Shown piece after piece: positions 8,884 to 18,711 of a stretch of 64,000 nt of DNA; the first letter of the stretch is position 1; every line of letters begins with the position of its first letter. Under the pieces are notes generated by a model. It was not told the origin of the DNA, did not search any database, and saw only the letters and a list, made by a program, of their open reading frames with translations. Location of the stretch: assembly GCA_044228685.1 (NCBI GenBank), contig JBGAUL010000012.1:48601-112600 (forward strand), in the 5' to 3' direction. This DNA comes from JBBATK01 sp044228685. GTDB taxonomy: Bacteria > Bacteroidota > Ignavibacteria > Kapaibacteriales > NICIL-2. A program made the translations under genes and the position numbers.

Positions 8884-11260
8884 TCTGCAGCGCTAGCGCG
8901 TCGTAGAATTTCCGGTTGTTGATAGTCTTGTAGCGAGGATCTTGAGATGGATCGTAGCTGTTGATGCCCAAATCTAATCGTGCAGGTCCTACCGGAGTTG
9001 AGTATCGAAAACCGGCACCGAGAGCGACTGCCCAACGAGTTGGATCGACGATGTCACTGAGTTGAGCATGACCGTAAGCAGACGGCGTCAGACGATTGAA
9101 AGCATTACCCATATCGCAGAAGAAGGTAAATCCGATGCGATGCACTTGCTCCGAAAGAAAGCTTCCCAACTCTACGTATTTTGGAAAGGTGAATCGCATT
9201 TCCGCACTTAACTCGATTATCGTAGCCCAGCCAACATAGTTCGCGAGGTCACCAACATTTGATGGAAGATTGCGGTCGTCGGAATATCGATCTCCAAGAC
9301 CACGGCTCGCAAAAGAACGAATAGACGATGCGCCACCGGCGTAGTAATGTCGGTCCGAAGGAACAATCACTGTTGAATCACTGCGCCACCAGAAGACGTG
9401 TCCGACGCGGGCGCGCCAGGCAAAGACCCAATCGTCACTCAAGCCGAAATAAGCGCTGTACGATGACTGTGCTCGAACGTAGCGTGTAAGCAAACCCGGA
9501 AGCGGAGCGACTTCTAACAGTTCCGTTAGAAAGCTTCCTTTGGATGGAAAGAAAATGTCGTTACGTGTATCCAGTGTAAACGTCCCGCTCAAATACACCG
9601 AGGTCAGATCAAATCGACCTTGGGTAAACTCATCGAGCTTTTGGTATGGATCTAAACGTTCTTTGAGATTCTGTTTGAGCACAGTCGTATCCGCACCGGG
9701 GAAACGCTTGCGTGCCTGGGAGTACGAATATTCAAAGGCGCCTTGATAGTTCACCGGTCTCTGACAATCCAATCCTAGATCGAATTGAAACCGCCCGGCA
9801 CCCTCGAGTACACTGAAATATGGACTCACGTGTGCCGACAAAGTGTGGAGCGTAAAGGGATCGACAATTGCTAAATACGAATAGCTCAAAGACGCAGTTC
9901 CATCGACGCGTTTGTCGCCCAGGCGCATGATATCGGGTTGTGAGTATTGCGTTCCAACTTCAGCTTCAAAGCTGGGATTTAACTGAATGACTTTTGTATT
10001 GAACAGATTGTGTATCCAATCAGGGATAGTCTTGTCAGCGTTGCGAAGTGTGAATCGACCCCAGGTATTCAAGACTTGAGCATCATGGAACAAGTTGCGA
10101 TTGAGGTACACCAACTCAATACCGGCGTTGTTCAGGTTGTCAGGGAGGGTGTTGTTTACAAACAGACTCGGCGTCAATTCCGAGACCTTCTTGTAGCTGG
10201 TGAATACCGTCGTGTTGATGGTATCACCGACTGCAGAAGTATCGATCGAAGCACGATCAAACGGACCAAGAGCACGTATCGTGTTTTCGCTGCGTCGTAT
10301 TGCTGACAGATTATACCACTGTCCCGTTTTAAACTCTAGTTGATTTCTCTTCAACGAATTCACGACGAAGGGATTTCCGTGCGTGCTATCGATGAAGCCT
10401 ACCTTACCGAAAACATAGCGTCGTTGCGGTTCAATAAAGATGGTGATGCTATCGACCTTGCGCACAGTATCAAGCAATGCCAAGGGTTCGCGGGGAACCA
10501 TGTTGCGATTGGCGCTGTCTTTTTCAACTGCTTCCCGTATCAAAGGCAAACGAGCAAATGCATATCCGCTATCGTGGAGCAAGCCGAGCATGGTGTTCAC
10601 CGTCGCCTGCGCCTCAGGTTCACTAAATGGCTTTTTGATCAGTGGCTGAGGTACCAATCGTAGTTTCTGTTGAACGCTTTCAGGAAGTAGTTCGATACCA
10701 TGCACAACCACTGTATCAACCGTGTACTGTTTGCCGGTGTGTATGATGAAATTGAGAACGTTGTTTCTGCGATCCGGACTAACCGCGAAACGATAACGGG
10801 CGCTAACGTCGTGAAATCCAAGTTGATTGAAAAAATCAATGATCAACATGACATCGGTACCGGCAACTGAGCGGTTGAAGTAGCGTAGTTCGGATTGAGA
10901 AGACAAGACATAAAATTCTTGCAGAGTTTCGACTATTGGTCCAGGAACTTCGCTGTGCGACATGGACTCATAGGTCAATCCACGGAGCAAACGACTCGTC
11001 ATTGAAAAGTCGCAAGCCCGAGAATTTATCACGGCTGCCAGCTCAGTTGCAGACGGCACATTGTTCTTTGCCAACTCGGCGTGGATTTCGAATCGAATCT
11101 CGTGAATAGCCAGCGGACGGATGATTTGCTGAACGGGTGGATTACCTTTGGTCGGTTCGTTGTCAATCTTCTTCGCCGTCGCAGACGCAGCCGCAAAGCA
11201 CGTCATGAGAACACAGACAGCTACGGAAAGTGATAGGAAGCGGGAAGACCGAACATTCAT
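8861..11260 (-). CDS. Omp85/BamA-TamA family outer membrane protein
   Basis: The protein has 799 residues from the ATG at 11260, which gives a clean signal peptide (MNVRSSRFLSLSVAVCVLM, then TCFAAASATA). The frame continues 31 codons further upstream, but that would bury the signal peptide. POTRA-like modules occupy roughly residues 40-330 (for example RRYVFGKVGFIDSTHG), followed by a 16-strand-type beta barrel. Family marks near the end are GAGFRYSTPVGPARLDLG and a terminal LQISLGHAF ending in Phe, the usual barrel signal. Omp85 proteins insert or translocate outer-membrane proteins. Whether this is the essential BamA or a TamA-like paralog cannot be settled; the isolated position away from skp or lpx genes favours a paralog. 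Confidence 0.85.
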   Translation of the reverse strand: MNVRSSRFLSLSVAVCVLMTCFAAASATAKKIDNEPTKGNPPVQQIIRPLAIHEIRFEIHAELAKNNVPSATELAAVINSRACDFSMTSRLLRGLTYESMSHSEVPGPIVETLQEFYVLSSQSELRYFNRSVAGTDVMLIIDFFNQLGFHDVSARYRFAVSPDRRNNVLNFIIHTGKQYTVDTVVVHGIELLPESVQQKLRLVPQPLIKKPFSEPEAQATVNTMLGLLHDSGYAFARLPLIREAVEKDSANRNMVPREPLALLDTVRKVDSITIFIEPQRRYVFGKVGFIDSTHGNPFVVNSLKRNQLEFKTGQWYNLSAIRRSENTIRALGPFDRASIDTSAVGDTINTTVFTSYKKVSELTPSLFVNNTLPDNLNNAGIELVYLNRNLFHDAQVLNTWGRFTLRNADKTIPDWIHNLFNTKVIQLNPSFEAEVGTQYSQPDIMRLGDKRVDGTASLSYSYLAIVDPFTLHTLSAHVSPYFSVLEGAGRFQFDLGLDCQRPVNYQGAFEYSYSQARKRFPGADTTVLKQNLKERLDPYQKLDEFTQGRFDLTSVYLSGTFTLDTRNDIFFPSKGSFLTELLEVAPLPGLLTRYVRAQSSYSAYFGLSDDWVFAWRARVGHVFWWRSDSTVIVPSDRHYYAGGASSIRSFASRGLGDRYSDDRNLPSNVGDLANYVGWATIIELSAEMRFTFPKYVELGSFLSEQVHRIGFTFFCDMGNAFNRLTPSAYGHAQLSDIVDPTRWAVALGAGFRYSTPVGPARLDLGINSYDPSQDPRYKTINNRKFYDALALQISLGHAF

Positions 11261-11327
11261 CCCGCAATTTACGTCAGGCAGGCTCAAGCTGGGCGTATTG
11301 CCTCGGCTCCGGACAGCACTCAGCATT

Positions 11328-12503
11328 TTAAAACAATAATCCAAACAAGACATAAGCTAGAACAAGGCCTTGGAGTATGCGATGTGTGCGACGGAAACGG
11401 TGGCTCAATTCATTCTCGAACCAGACCACCAGCAGCGTTGAACTCACAACCATCACACTAAGCATGATCCCGGCACCAAGAGAAAGCTGCTTGAAAAAGA
11501 TTCTTCCAAAGCTCGAATACCATGGTGTTCCGAAGAGAATAACGAGGTGAATGAGGTAAATAACGAGCGATTGTTTGCCAAAGAGCTCCAAAGGACGACG
11601 GAAACGACGTATCGTGTTTTGAGCCAATGCGATGAAGGAGATCAAGACCAAGACGACACCCTCACGCAGAAACACCGTTGATGGCATCGACTGTAGCACA
11701 TCAAGTTGTGGCATCCAGCTAAAGAGTGGATCAACCAGATACAGGACGACTCCGACAAGGAGCATCGTCGCGCCAATCTTCCACGCCGTGTCGCGCAAGT
11801 AATCGTGGTGAATATCTCGCGGTACAGATCGAAGGCTCGTTCCCAACGCCGCACCAAACATCATGTAGGAAGCAAAAGGTGCAATGGGGAAATACGAACC
11901 ATGACGGTAACTCAGAAAGGCCGCAACTCCCTCGGGGAGCATATTGAACCAATCGACAGCATTGACAAATGGCGTAGCAAAAACAAGAATAGCACTTATT
12001 GAATAGCACACTACCCTGAACGACTTTTCAGAAGTAGTGACTAAGGCTATGCATGTTGTAAGAATCAATGCAAGGGCATTGAGTTGAAGGATGTTTGCTT
12101 GAAAGAAGAGGGTCCAACCGGCAGGACTCACAAAAGACAAGTGAAAAATGTTCGACGCCGGAAACACCAACACATATGCCGTAGCCATCAAGACCAGTGC
12201 CCAGCGAATGCGTAGCCAGGCTTGTTGCATGCGCATGCGACCGCTTGGCGATCGCTGCATGGTCAGAGCAAACAACATTCCCGATACACTCAAGAATATC
12301 GGAGCTGTGAAACCACGAAGATGCTGCCAAATAAGTCCGGGGAACTCGGTGAGATTCATTTCGTCCGGACGTACCAATGCATCGATAGTGTGACCTTGCA
12401 TCATCATGATCATGGCCGCAACTTTAACTGCATCAAGCAGCGTCAAACGAGATTTCGTTGACGGAGAAAATGGTGTCGAATGAGCGTGTGGTGTGGACGA
12501 CAT
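11328..12503 (-). CDS. Multi-pass membrane acyltransferase (DUF1624/HGSNAT-like or acyltransferase-3-like)
   Basis: This is a 391-residue polytopic membrane protein from the ATG at 12503; a TTG three codons upstream is less likely. An N-terminal segment reads LLDAVKVAAMIMMMQGHTID, followed by HLRGFTAPIFLSVSGMLFAL. Together they resemble the start of heparan-glucosaminide acetyltransferase-like (DUF1624) and related acyltransferases, with the conserved His in the first membrane helix. About ten hydrophobic segments follow. Such proteins transfer acetyl groups across the inner membrane onto cell-surface sugars. The substrate is unknown. It ends 67 bp before the Omp85 start on the same strand and may be co-transcribed with it. 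Confidence 0.65.
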   Translation of the reverse strand: MSSTPHAHSTPFSPSTKSRLTLLDAVKVAAMIMMMQGHTIDALVRPDEMNLTEFPGLIWQHLRGFTAPIFLSVSGMLFALTMQRSPSGRMRMQQAWLRIRWALVLMATAYVLVFPASNIFHLSFVSPAGWTLFFQANILQLNALALILTTCIALVTTSEKSFRVVCYSISAILVFATPFVNAVDWFNMLPEGVAAFLSYRHGSYFPIAPFASYMMFGAALGTSLRSVPRDIHHDYLRDTAWKIGATMLLVGVVLYLVDPLFSWMPQLDVLQSMPSTVFLREGVVLVLISFIALAQNTIRRFRRPLELFGKQSLVIYLIHLVILFGTPWYSSFGRIFFKQLSLGAGIMLSVMVVSSTLLVVWFENELSHRFRRTHRILQGLVLAYVLFGLLF

Positions 12504-12635
12504 GCAGAACAATCAGAATGCTGCAAAATACACTCTTGCTGCAGCATCGGTGAGCCTTGATTTTATTCAGCCTTGCGTTAATGATTCGAAACGCGACTCG
12601 TAGAGTGAAATCGCATTCACCAGTGTAGGCAGTCT

Positions 12636-14804
12636 TTAGCTATTGAGCAGTGCGTTCGACATCATGCCGCCGCCGAGAGCGCGCTCAGTACCCATGCTGA
12701 CGATCACGTCGATATCAGTATCCGGCGGAAGCTCGGTGTAGGATATAACGTTCACGATTGGATAAGTAGCGTGAATCATGCGATAGACATAGGGTCGAAT
12801 TGGCGCGCTACATATAACCACCGGCGAGTAACCTGCAAGGGTGATTTCGTCGATAGCCTGAGCAAGACTTTCCTGAACTCCTCGCACTGCTTCCGGAGAC
12901 AAGCCAAGAGTAGCGCTTGAGGTTGCGTTTGCATTGTTCTGCAGAACATTGGTCAGAAGATTTTCGAGATTCTGATCGACGCTAATCGCGTGAATGACAC
13001 CGTTGTTGTCTTGATACAAGCGCTTAATTGTCTCCGACAAGTTGTGCCGTACGTATTCCGTCAGTACATCAACGTTCTTCGTAATCTTTGAATACTCGAG
13101 CAGACCTTCAACGATGATTGGCAGATCGCGCACCGGTATGCTTTCGCGCAAGAGATTTTGAATGACCTTTTGTAGCGTACCAACCGGCAGAGTTTCCGGA
13201 GTGATTTCATCAACGAGGGCAGCGTAGTCCTTCTTGAGATTTTCGATAAGCTGACGCACGTCTTGACGAGTTACCAGCTTATCAGCACTGCGTTTGAGCA
13301 ATTCAGTAAGGTGCGTAGCCAATACTGTTGGTGACTCAACAACCGTGAAGCCTGCGATTTCCGCGTTCTCACGTTCGGCGTTGGCAATCCACGTTGCAGG
13401 TAAACCAAAGACCGGCTCAGTGACGTTGATACCGTTGACTTCGCCTTCTGCTGTTCCAGGGTTCATTGCGAGTAGCATTCCCGGGTAGAGTCGATTGCGT
13501 GCAATGATGTTGCCGCGCAACTTGACCACATATTCTTCAGCGTCGAGGTTGAGATTGTCGCGCACGCGCACCGGTGGCAACACAATTCCAAGCTCTGTCG
13601 CCAATTGCTTACGAATATTGGTAATGCGCTTGAAGACATCGCCACCTTGGGTTTCGTCGACTAATTGAATAAGACCATATCCAAGCTCAACTTCAACCGG
13701 ATCAATCTTGAGTAAGTCTTCAACCGGTACCTCGTCTTTTTCTTTCTTAGCATCGTCAGCGCTTGACAGTTCTTCGCGCAATTTATCAGCAGCCTCTACG
13801 CCTTCGGCCTTGTATCGGAAGTAACCAATTGTTCCTGCGGATGCAGCCAATAGTGCAAAGGGAAGGAAAGGGAAGCCCGGGAGCAATCCCATCAGACCCA
13901 TGACGGCAGAAACGATGAGCAAAGGCCGAGCCTTTGAACCGAACTGCTTGGTAAGTTCATTTTCAAGTTTGTCGCCGGAGCTAGTTCTGGTAATCAACAA
14001 ACCGGCAGCAACAGAGATGAGAAGCGCAGGGATTTGTGACACCAGACCGTCACCCACCGTCAAGATCGTATAAGTCTTGATCGCTGTTCCAATATCCTGT
14101 CCGCGCTGCAACACACCAATGGCAAAACCACCGAGAATGTTCACTGCGGTAATGATCAACGCAGCAACAGCATCACCTCGAACGAATTTCGCAGCACCGT
14201 CCATTGCACCGTGAAACTCAGCTTCGTGTTGGAGTTTTTCACGACGACGACGCGCTTCTTTTTCATCGATGAATCCGCTGTTCAAGTCAGCATCAATACT
14301 CATTTGCTTACCCGGCAACGCATCCAAAGTAAAACGAGCAGCCACTTCGGCGATACGCGTCGAACCTTTGATAATCACGATAAAGTTGATTACCAACAGG
14401 ATGATAAAGACAATAATTCCCACGACGAAATTGCCGCCAACAACGAAGGTTCCGAAAGCGTGAATAAGATTGCCTGCAAGTCCTTCACCGAGGATGAGAC
14501 GAGTTGTCGCAATATTCAAACCCAGGCGAAAGAGGGTCGTGAGAAGCAAGACTGTCGGAAAAGAGCTGAGTTCAAGCGGAGAGCGTAAATAGACGGACAC
14601 CATCAACACGAGGACGGAAATCGTCAGACTTAAGCCGAGACAGATATCAAGGAGAAAAGGATTAAGCGGCAATACCAGCAAGCCTAGTACCGCCAGAATG
14701 CCAATGGCCAGCGCAACGTCTTTGTGTTCAGACAATCGCGATAAAAAGCCCACTATGCCGGAAAGCGGTTCCGAAGCGGGTGCACTTCCTGTGCCCTGTG
14801 CCAT
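12636..14804 (-). CDS. flhA: Flagellar export apparatus protein FlhA
   Basis: The protein has 722 residues from the ATG at 14804; another ATG at 14849 would add 15 residues and cannot be excluded. The N-terminal half has about eight membrane helices and the FHIPEP signature region (TRIAEVAARFTLDALPGKQM, then IDADLNSG). The cytosolic C-terminal half has family segments such as YGLIQLVDETQGGDVFKRI and TVVESPTVLATHLTELLKR, the latter typical of flagellar FlhA rather than type III secretion SctV. FlhA forms the export gate ring that receives flagellar substrates. No other flagellar gene is in the window; it sits between a Mg2+ ATPase and an acyltransferase, so the gene is dispersed from any flagellar cluster here. 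Confidence 0.92.
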   Translation of the reverse strand: MAQGTGSAPASEPLSGIVGFLSRLSEHKDVALAIGILAVLGLLVLPLNPFLLDICLGLSLTISVLVLMVSVYLRSPLELSSFPTVLLLTTLFRLGLNIATTRLILGEGLAGNLIHAFGTFVVGGNFVVGIIVFIILLVINFIVIIKGSTRIAEVAARFTLDALPGKQMSIDADLNSGFIDEKEARRRREKLQHEAEFHGAMDGAAKFVRGDAVAALIITAVNILGGFAIGVLQRGQDIGTAIKTYTILTVGDGLVSQIPALLISVAAGLLITRTSSGDKLENELTKQFGSKARPLLIVSAVMGLMGLLPGFPFLPFALLAASAGTIGYFRYKAEGVEAADKLREELSSADDAKKEKDEVPVEDLLKIDPVEVELGYGLIQLVDETQGGDVFKRITNIRKQLATELGIVLPPVRVRDNLNLDAEEYVVKLRGNIIARNRLYPGMLLAMNPGTAEGEVNGINVTEPVFGLPATWIANAERENAEIAGFTVVESPTVLATHLTELLKRSADKLVTRQDVRQLIENLKKDYAALVDEITPETLPVGTLQKVIQNLLRESIPVRDLPIIVEGLLEYSKITKNVDVLTEYVRHNLSETIKRLYQDNNGVIHAISVDQNLENLLTNVLQNNANATSSATLGLSPEAVRGVQESLAQAIDEITLAGYSPVVICSAPIRPYVYRMIHATYPIVNVISYTELPPDTDIDVIVSMGTERALGGGMMSNALLNS

Positions 14805-14893
14805 GAAAAATCCCGGAGATACAACAACAGTTGGGATTATAGCAAGCATTGTGCCATTCTGCGAAGCGCTTGTCGACTGTTTCGCTCAATACT

Positions 14894-17569
14894 TTAGAGC
14901 CAAGACTGAAATTTTGAGATGTACCAACGCTTCACGAGGCTAACTAGGAGTCCGTAACCCAACAGAATTCCTGTCAGATACACGAAGTACGTAGCAGGCA
15001 ACGGAACCATTCCCATGCTTTGCGCAAATGGGGAGAAGGGTAGCGCCAACCCTAGGAGCATGACACCACTGCTTACCAGCACCACCGGAGTCGATGCACG
15101 ACTTTGAATGAAAGGGATTTTCCGTGTACGAATGAGATGCACGATCAGGGTTTGCGATAGGAGACTTTCGACGAACCAGCCGGATTGAAACAGTGATTGG
15201 GTCGCAGGAGTGGATGCAGAGAGCAAGAAATACAAGACGGCAAAAGTAGCGTAGTCGAAGACTGAGCTCAGGGGACCAATCCAAAGCATGAATCGTACGA
15301 GTCCACCGGTATCCCATTTACGAGGCTCCTGCAGATACTCCTCATCCATGTTATCCCAAGGAATTCCTGTCTGAGAAAAATCATAGAGTAGGTTCTGAAC
15401 AAGAATCTGCACCGGTTGCATGGGCAAGAAGGGAAGTAAGGCGCTAGCGCCGACGACGCTGAACATATTCCCGAAGTTTGAGCTGGCAGCCATCTTGATG
15501 TATTTCATGATGTTGCCAAATGTCTGACGACCGCTTAATACCGCATTCCGCAAGACCATAAGATCTTTATCGAGCAAAATCAACTCTGCGCTTTCGCGGG
15601 CAACGTCGACGGCTGAGTCAACGGAGATGCCAACGTCTGCTTGCGACAACGCGGCAGCATCATTAATACCATCACCAAGGAAGCCAACGCAGTGTCCGCG
15701 CGACTGCAGGAGTTTGATTATACGCGCTTTCTGCAACGGACTCAGTTTCGCGAAGATGTTCACGTTGTCGATTCGTGCTGCCAGATCCTCATCGCTCATG
15801 CTTTCGAGGTTAGAGCCGAGAAGAAATTCCGTTCCTGAAATGCCGACTTGACCGCAGATGGTTTGAGTAACGATCTCGTTATCACCCGTCAAGACTTTTA
15901 CACTCACCCCAAGTTTTTGCAGTGCCGCAATTGATTCAGCTGCGCTTGGTTTGGGAGGATCAAGAAAGCCGATGAATCCAGTAAGAACTAACTCTTTTTC
16001 ATCCTGTACGCTGTAATTGAGCGCGCGCTCTTCGAATTCTCTGACGGCAATGATCAAGACCCGCAGACCTTGTTTGTTTAGCTCTTCGGAGGTCTTTAAA
16101 ATCTTCTGCCTGAGCTCTGCGTTGAGCTCCAGCATCTGATCATTTTCAATTTGCAGACGATGATCTTCTCCGGGATCAAATGCGCGTGTGCAGACGCCGA
16201 GCATTTCCTCGACGGCGCCTTTGCAGATCAAGAGCTGCTTGCCGTTTGGACGACGGAGAATGACGGATAGTCGACGACGATTGAAATCAAAGGGTATCTC
16301 ATCCACTTTTTCAAAGGCCTTGTCGAGACCAAGGACACGAAACTGATCTTGGTGTTCGAGCACGGCTTTGTCCAACAGGTTTCGCAATCCGGTCTGATGT
16401 AGACTATTGAGATATGCCCACTGCAGCACCTCATCATCCTCTTCACCATACACGTTGAGGTGGCGCTTTAGCACGATCTTGTCTAAAGTCAAAGTTCCCG
16501 TTTTATCCGTGCAGAGAATGTCCATTGCGCCGATGTTCTGCAATGCGGCGAGTCGCTTGACAATGACGCGCTGTTTGCTCATGACTACAGCGCCTCGGGC
16601 TAGGTTCGTCGTGACAATCATCGGCAACATTTCGGGTGTCAAGCCAACTGCAACGCTCATGGCAAAGAGTAGAGCTTCAAGCCATTCGTGCTTTGTAAGT
16701 CCGTTGATGATAAAGACCAGTGGGACCATCACAAGCATGAAACGCATGAGTACAAAGGAGACGTTGTTTACGCCCTTGTCAAAGGCACTGGGTTCAGGTG
16801 TTTTTGCCAGACTCGCACCCAGCGCTGCCAAGAGAGTTTGGTTGCCGGTATTGACGATCAGTGCATGAGCGGTTCCGCTGGCGACGGTTGTGCCCATGAA
16901 GCACATGGTATCAAGCTCCAATTCAGAACTGAGTTCAGCTGGGTTTTGCCTGCGAGTTTCAGCGTGCTTCTCGACTGGCATTGATTCACCGGTCAAGAGC
17001 GATTGACTAACGAACAAGTCTTTAGAACTGAGGATGCGACAGTCTGCTGGGATTAGGTCACCGGCTGCAAGCAGGACGATGTCACCCGGAACGAGTTCCG
17101 ACAGCGCAATCTCAGTATCGCCGACGCTCTGACGTCGTACCAGACTCGTCGTCTTAATCATCGATCCCAACTTCTGCACAGCACTATTCGACCTATACTC
17201 TTGCCAAAAGCGAATGAGTGAGCTCAAGAGAATCATCGTACCAAGCATCACGAGCGTTGCGCTGCGATGCTGAGAAACATCTGGACCGTCCGCAGCATGA
17301 ATTGCAGAAGCAAGAAAGACGTCGCTGAGAACGGAAATGAGAGCTATTGCAACAAGGACGGCATTGAAAGGGAAGAGAAATGAGCGAAGTAGTTGGAGCC
17401 ACCAAGGAGCGGCGGCGGTGGTAGCAATGACATTTCGACCATAGACTTTCTGACGTTCCTGAACTTCATCGAGTCGTAGGCCTTCATCTCTACTCTTCAG
17501 AGTGACCAGTACATCTGCTACCGAGCTTGACGCTATCGTGTGGAGATCATGTTGTTTCACTTCAGCCAT
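14894..17569 (-). CDS. mgtA: Magnesium-translocating P-type ATPase (P3B)
   Basis: The protein has 891 residues from the ATG at 17569; a TTG at 17584 lies inside a hairpin and is less likely. Motifs in order are the actuator LLTGESMPVEKH, TPEMLPMIVTTNLARG in M4, the phosphorylation site CTDKTGTLTLDK, the nucleotide-binding segment ICKGAVEEML, VKVLTGDNE and FLGDGINDAAAL. The C-terminal six helices include NLLYDFSQTGIPWDNMD, a marker of MgtA/MgtB enzymes. It imports Mg2+ at the inner membrane at the expense of ATP. A hairpin directly abuts the start codon (17578-17597), which may matter for regulation because mgtA leaders are regulatory in enterobacteria. Confidence 0.93.
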   Translation of the reverse strand: MAEVKQHDLHTIASSSVADVLVTLKSRDEGLRLDEVQERQKVYGRNVIATTAAAPWWLQLLRSFLFPFNAVLVAIALISVLSDVFLASAIHAADGPDVSQHRSATLVMLGTMILLSSLIRFWQEYRSNSAVQKLGSMIKTTSLVRRQSVGDTEIALSELVPGDIVLLAAGDLIPADCRILSSKDLFVSQSLLTGESMPVEKHAETRRQNPAELSSELELDTMCFMGTTVASGTAHALIVNTGNQTLLAALGASLAKTPEPSAFDKGVNNVSFVLMRFMLVMVPLVFIINGLTKHEWLEALLFAMSVAVGLTPEMLPMIVTTNLARGAVVMSKQRVIVKRLAALQNIGAMDILCTDKTGTLTLDKIVLKRHLNVYGEEDDEVLQWAYLNSLHQTGLRNLLDKAVLEHQDQFRVLGLDKAFEKVDEIPFDFNRRRLSVILRRPNGKQLLICKGAVEEMLGVCTRAFDPGEDHRLQIENDQMLELNAELRQKILKTSEELNKQGLRVLIIAVREFEERALNYSVQDEKELVLTGFIGFLDPPKPSAAESIAALQKLGVSVKVLTGDNEIVTQTICGQVGISGTEFLLGSNLESMSDEDLAARIDNVNIFAKLSPLQKARIIKLLQSRGHCVGFLGDGINDAAALSQADVGISVDSAVDVARESAELILLDKDLMVLRNAVLSGRQTFGNIMKYIKMAASSNFGNMFSVVGASALLPFLPMQPVQILVQNLLYDFSQTGIPWDNMDEEYLQEPRKWDTGGLVRFMLWIGPLSSVFDYATFAVLYFLLSASTPATQSLFQSGWFVESLLSQTLIVHLIRTRKIPFIQSRASTPVVLVSSGVMLLGLALPFSPFAQSMGMVPLPATYFVYLTGILLGYGLLVSLVKRWYISKFQSWL

Positions 17570-17577
17570 AAGAAAAG

Positions 17578-17597
17578 GCCTCAATCACACCTGAGGC
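17578..17597 (-). promoter_or_regulatory. Hairpin in the mgtA leader, next to the start codon
   Basis: On the minus-strand transcript a perfect 6-bp stem (GCCTCA / TGAGGC, 8-nt loop) is followed by CCTTTTCTT and then the ATG of the P-type ATPase. A second perfect stem (accgc / gcggt, 5-nt loop) lies at about 17618-17632. The placement could give attenuation or occlude translation. This is inferred only from sequence symmetry. Confidence 0.35.
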
Positions 17598-17817
17598 ATC
17601 GTCGGATAAAACTCAGACCGCGCATTGCGGTACTCATCGCGACGAACTGTCAAGTATTTCGCAACAAAATTACGGATAATAAGATCGTGTTTGCCGTCCA
17701 ACACAGACGCTCGATAATTATGTAACTCATCCGAATTGTACACAACACTAAACAGTCGCAACCCAATCCATAAATGAGCGTAGATTGAAGACAGTGTTTA
17801 ACCAACCCGGGATATAC

Positions 17818-18702
17818 ATGCGGCAACTCGAGATCGTCGGACTCAACAAAACCTACTCAAACGGAGTACATGCATTACGTGACGTGAATCTGACGATTCC
17901 CACGGGGATGTTTGGATTACTTGGACCAAACGGTGCCGGCAAATCATCGCTGATGCGAACAATTGCCACACTACAAGAAGCAGACAGCGGCAGCATACAT
18001 TTTGGTGAACTGGATGTGCTCAAAGACAAAGACGCCGTTCGTCGTATACTTGGGTACTTACCGCAAGAGTTTGGATTGTATCCCAATCTCTCAGCCGAGA
18101 CAACCCTCGATCACTTTGCTGCGCTCAAGGGAATTTCGTCTTCATCTCAGCGACGTGACGTGGTGCAGTCTTTGCTGCAACAAACCAACCTTTACGAATC
18201 AAGAAACAAAAACGTCGGTGGCTTCTCCGGAGGGATGAAGCAACGTCTTGGTATTGCCATCGCGCTTATCTGTGAACCGCAGTTAGTGATCGTCGATGAA
18301 CCCACAGCAGGACTAGATCCAACGGAGCGCAGACGCTTCCTTAATCTGCTCGCAGAGATTTCAGAAAACGTCGTCGTCATTCTCTCGACTCACATCGTTG
18401 AAGACGTAACAGAACTCTGCAGTTCAATGGCAATGATTGCATCCGGACAAGTCGTAGCACACGGCGTTCCTGCAACCTTCATACAAGAGCTACAAGGTCG
18501 AGTTTGGAAGAAGACATTTGAAAAGGATCAGCTTGCACAAGCGACAGAGCGCCATACCGTTATCTCTTCGCGACTCGTTGGAGGCAAGCCACTTGTGCAT
18601 GTGTATTCAGAACAACAGCCGGACGATGGTTTTAGTCTCGTTGAAGCCTCGCTCGAAGACGTGTACTTTCACCGCATGAATTTGGCTCATGTAGCCGCAT
18701 AG
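17818..18702 (+). CDS. ABC transporter ATP-binding protein (ABC-2 type exporter)
   Basis: This 294-residue ATPase starts at the ATG at 17818 (MRQLEIVGLNKTYSNG); a TTG 33 bp upstream is less likely. Walker A is GPNGAGKSS, the Q-loop segment is LGYLPQEFGLYPNLS, the ABC signature is GGFSGGMKQRLGIA, and Walker B is LVIVDEPTAGLDP followed by the switch His in ILSTHIVED. It powers the membrane subunit encoded 9 bp downstream, the permease/M1-peptidase fusion, with which it forms a two-gene operon. The transported substrate is unknown. Confidence 0.92.
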   Translation: MRQLEIVGLNKTYSNGVHALRDVNLTIPTGMFGLLGPNGAGKSSLMRTIATLQEADSGSIHFGELDVLKDKDAVRRILGYLPQEFGLYPNLSAETTLDHFAALKGISSSSQRRDVVQSLLQQTNLYESRNKNVGGFSGGMKQRLGIAIALICEPQLVIVDEPTAGLDPTERRRFLNLLAEISENVVVILSTHIVEDVTELCSSMAMIASGQVVAHGVPATFIQELQGRVWKKTFEKDQLAQATERHTVISSRLVGGKPLVHVYSEQQPDDGFSLVEASLEDVYFHRMNLAHVAA

Positions 18703-18711
18703 GAGAACAAT

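Noticed and set aside
12636..14804. Type III secretion SctV instead of FlhA
   Set aside because: The C-terminal segments match flagellar FlhA, and no injectisome genes are present.
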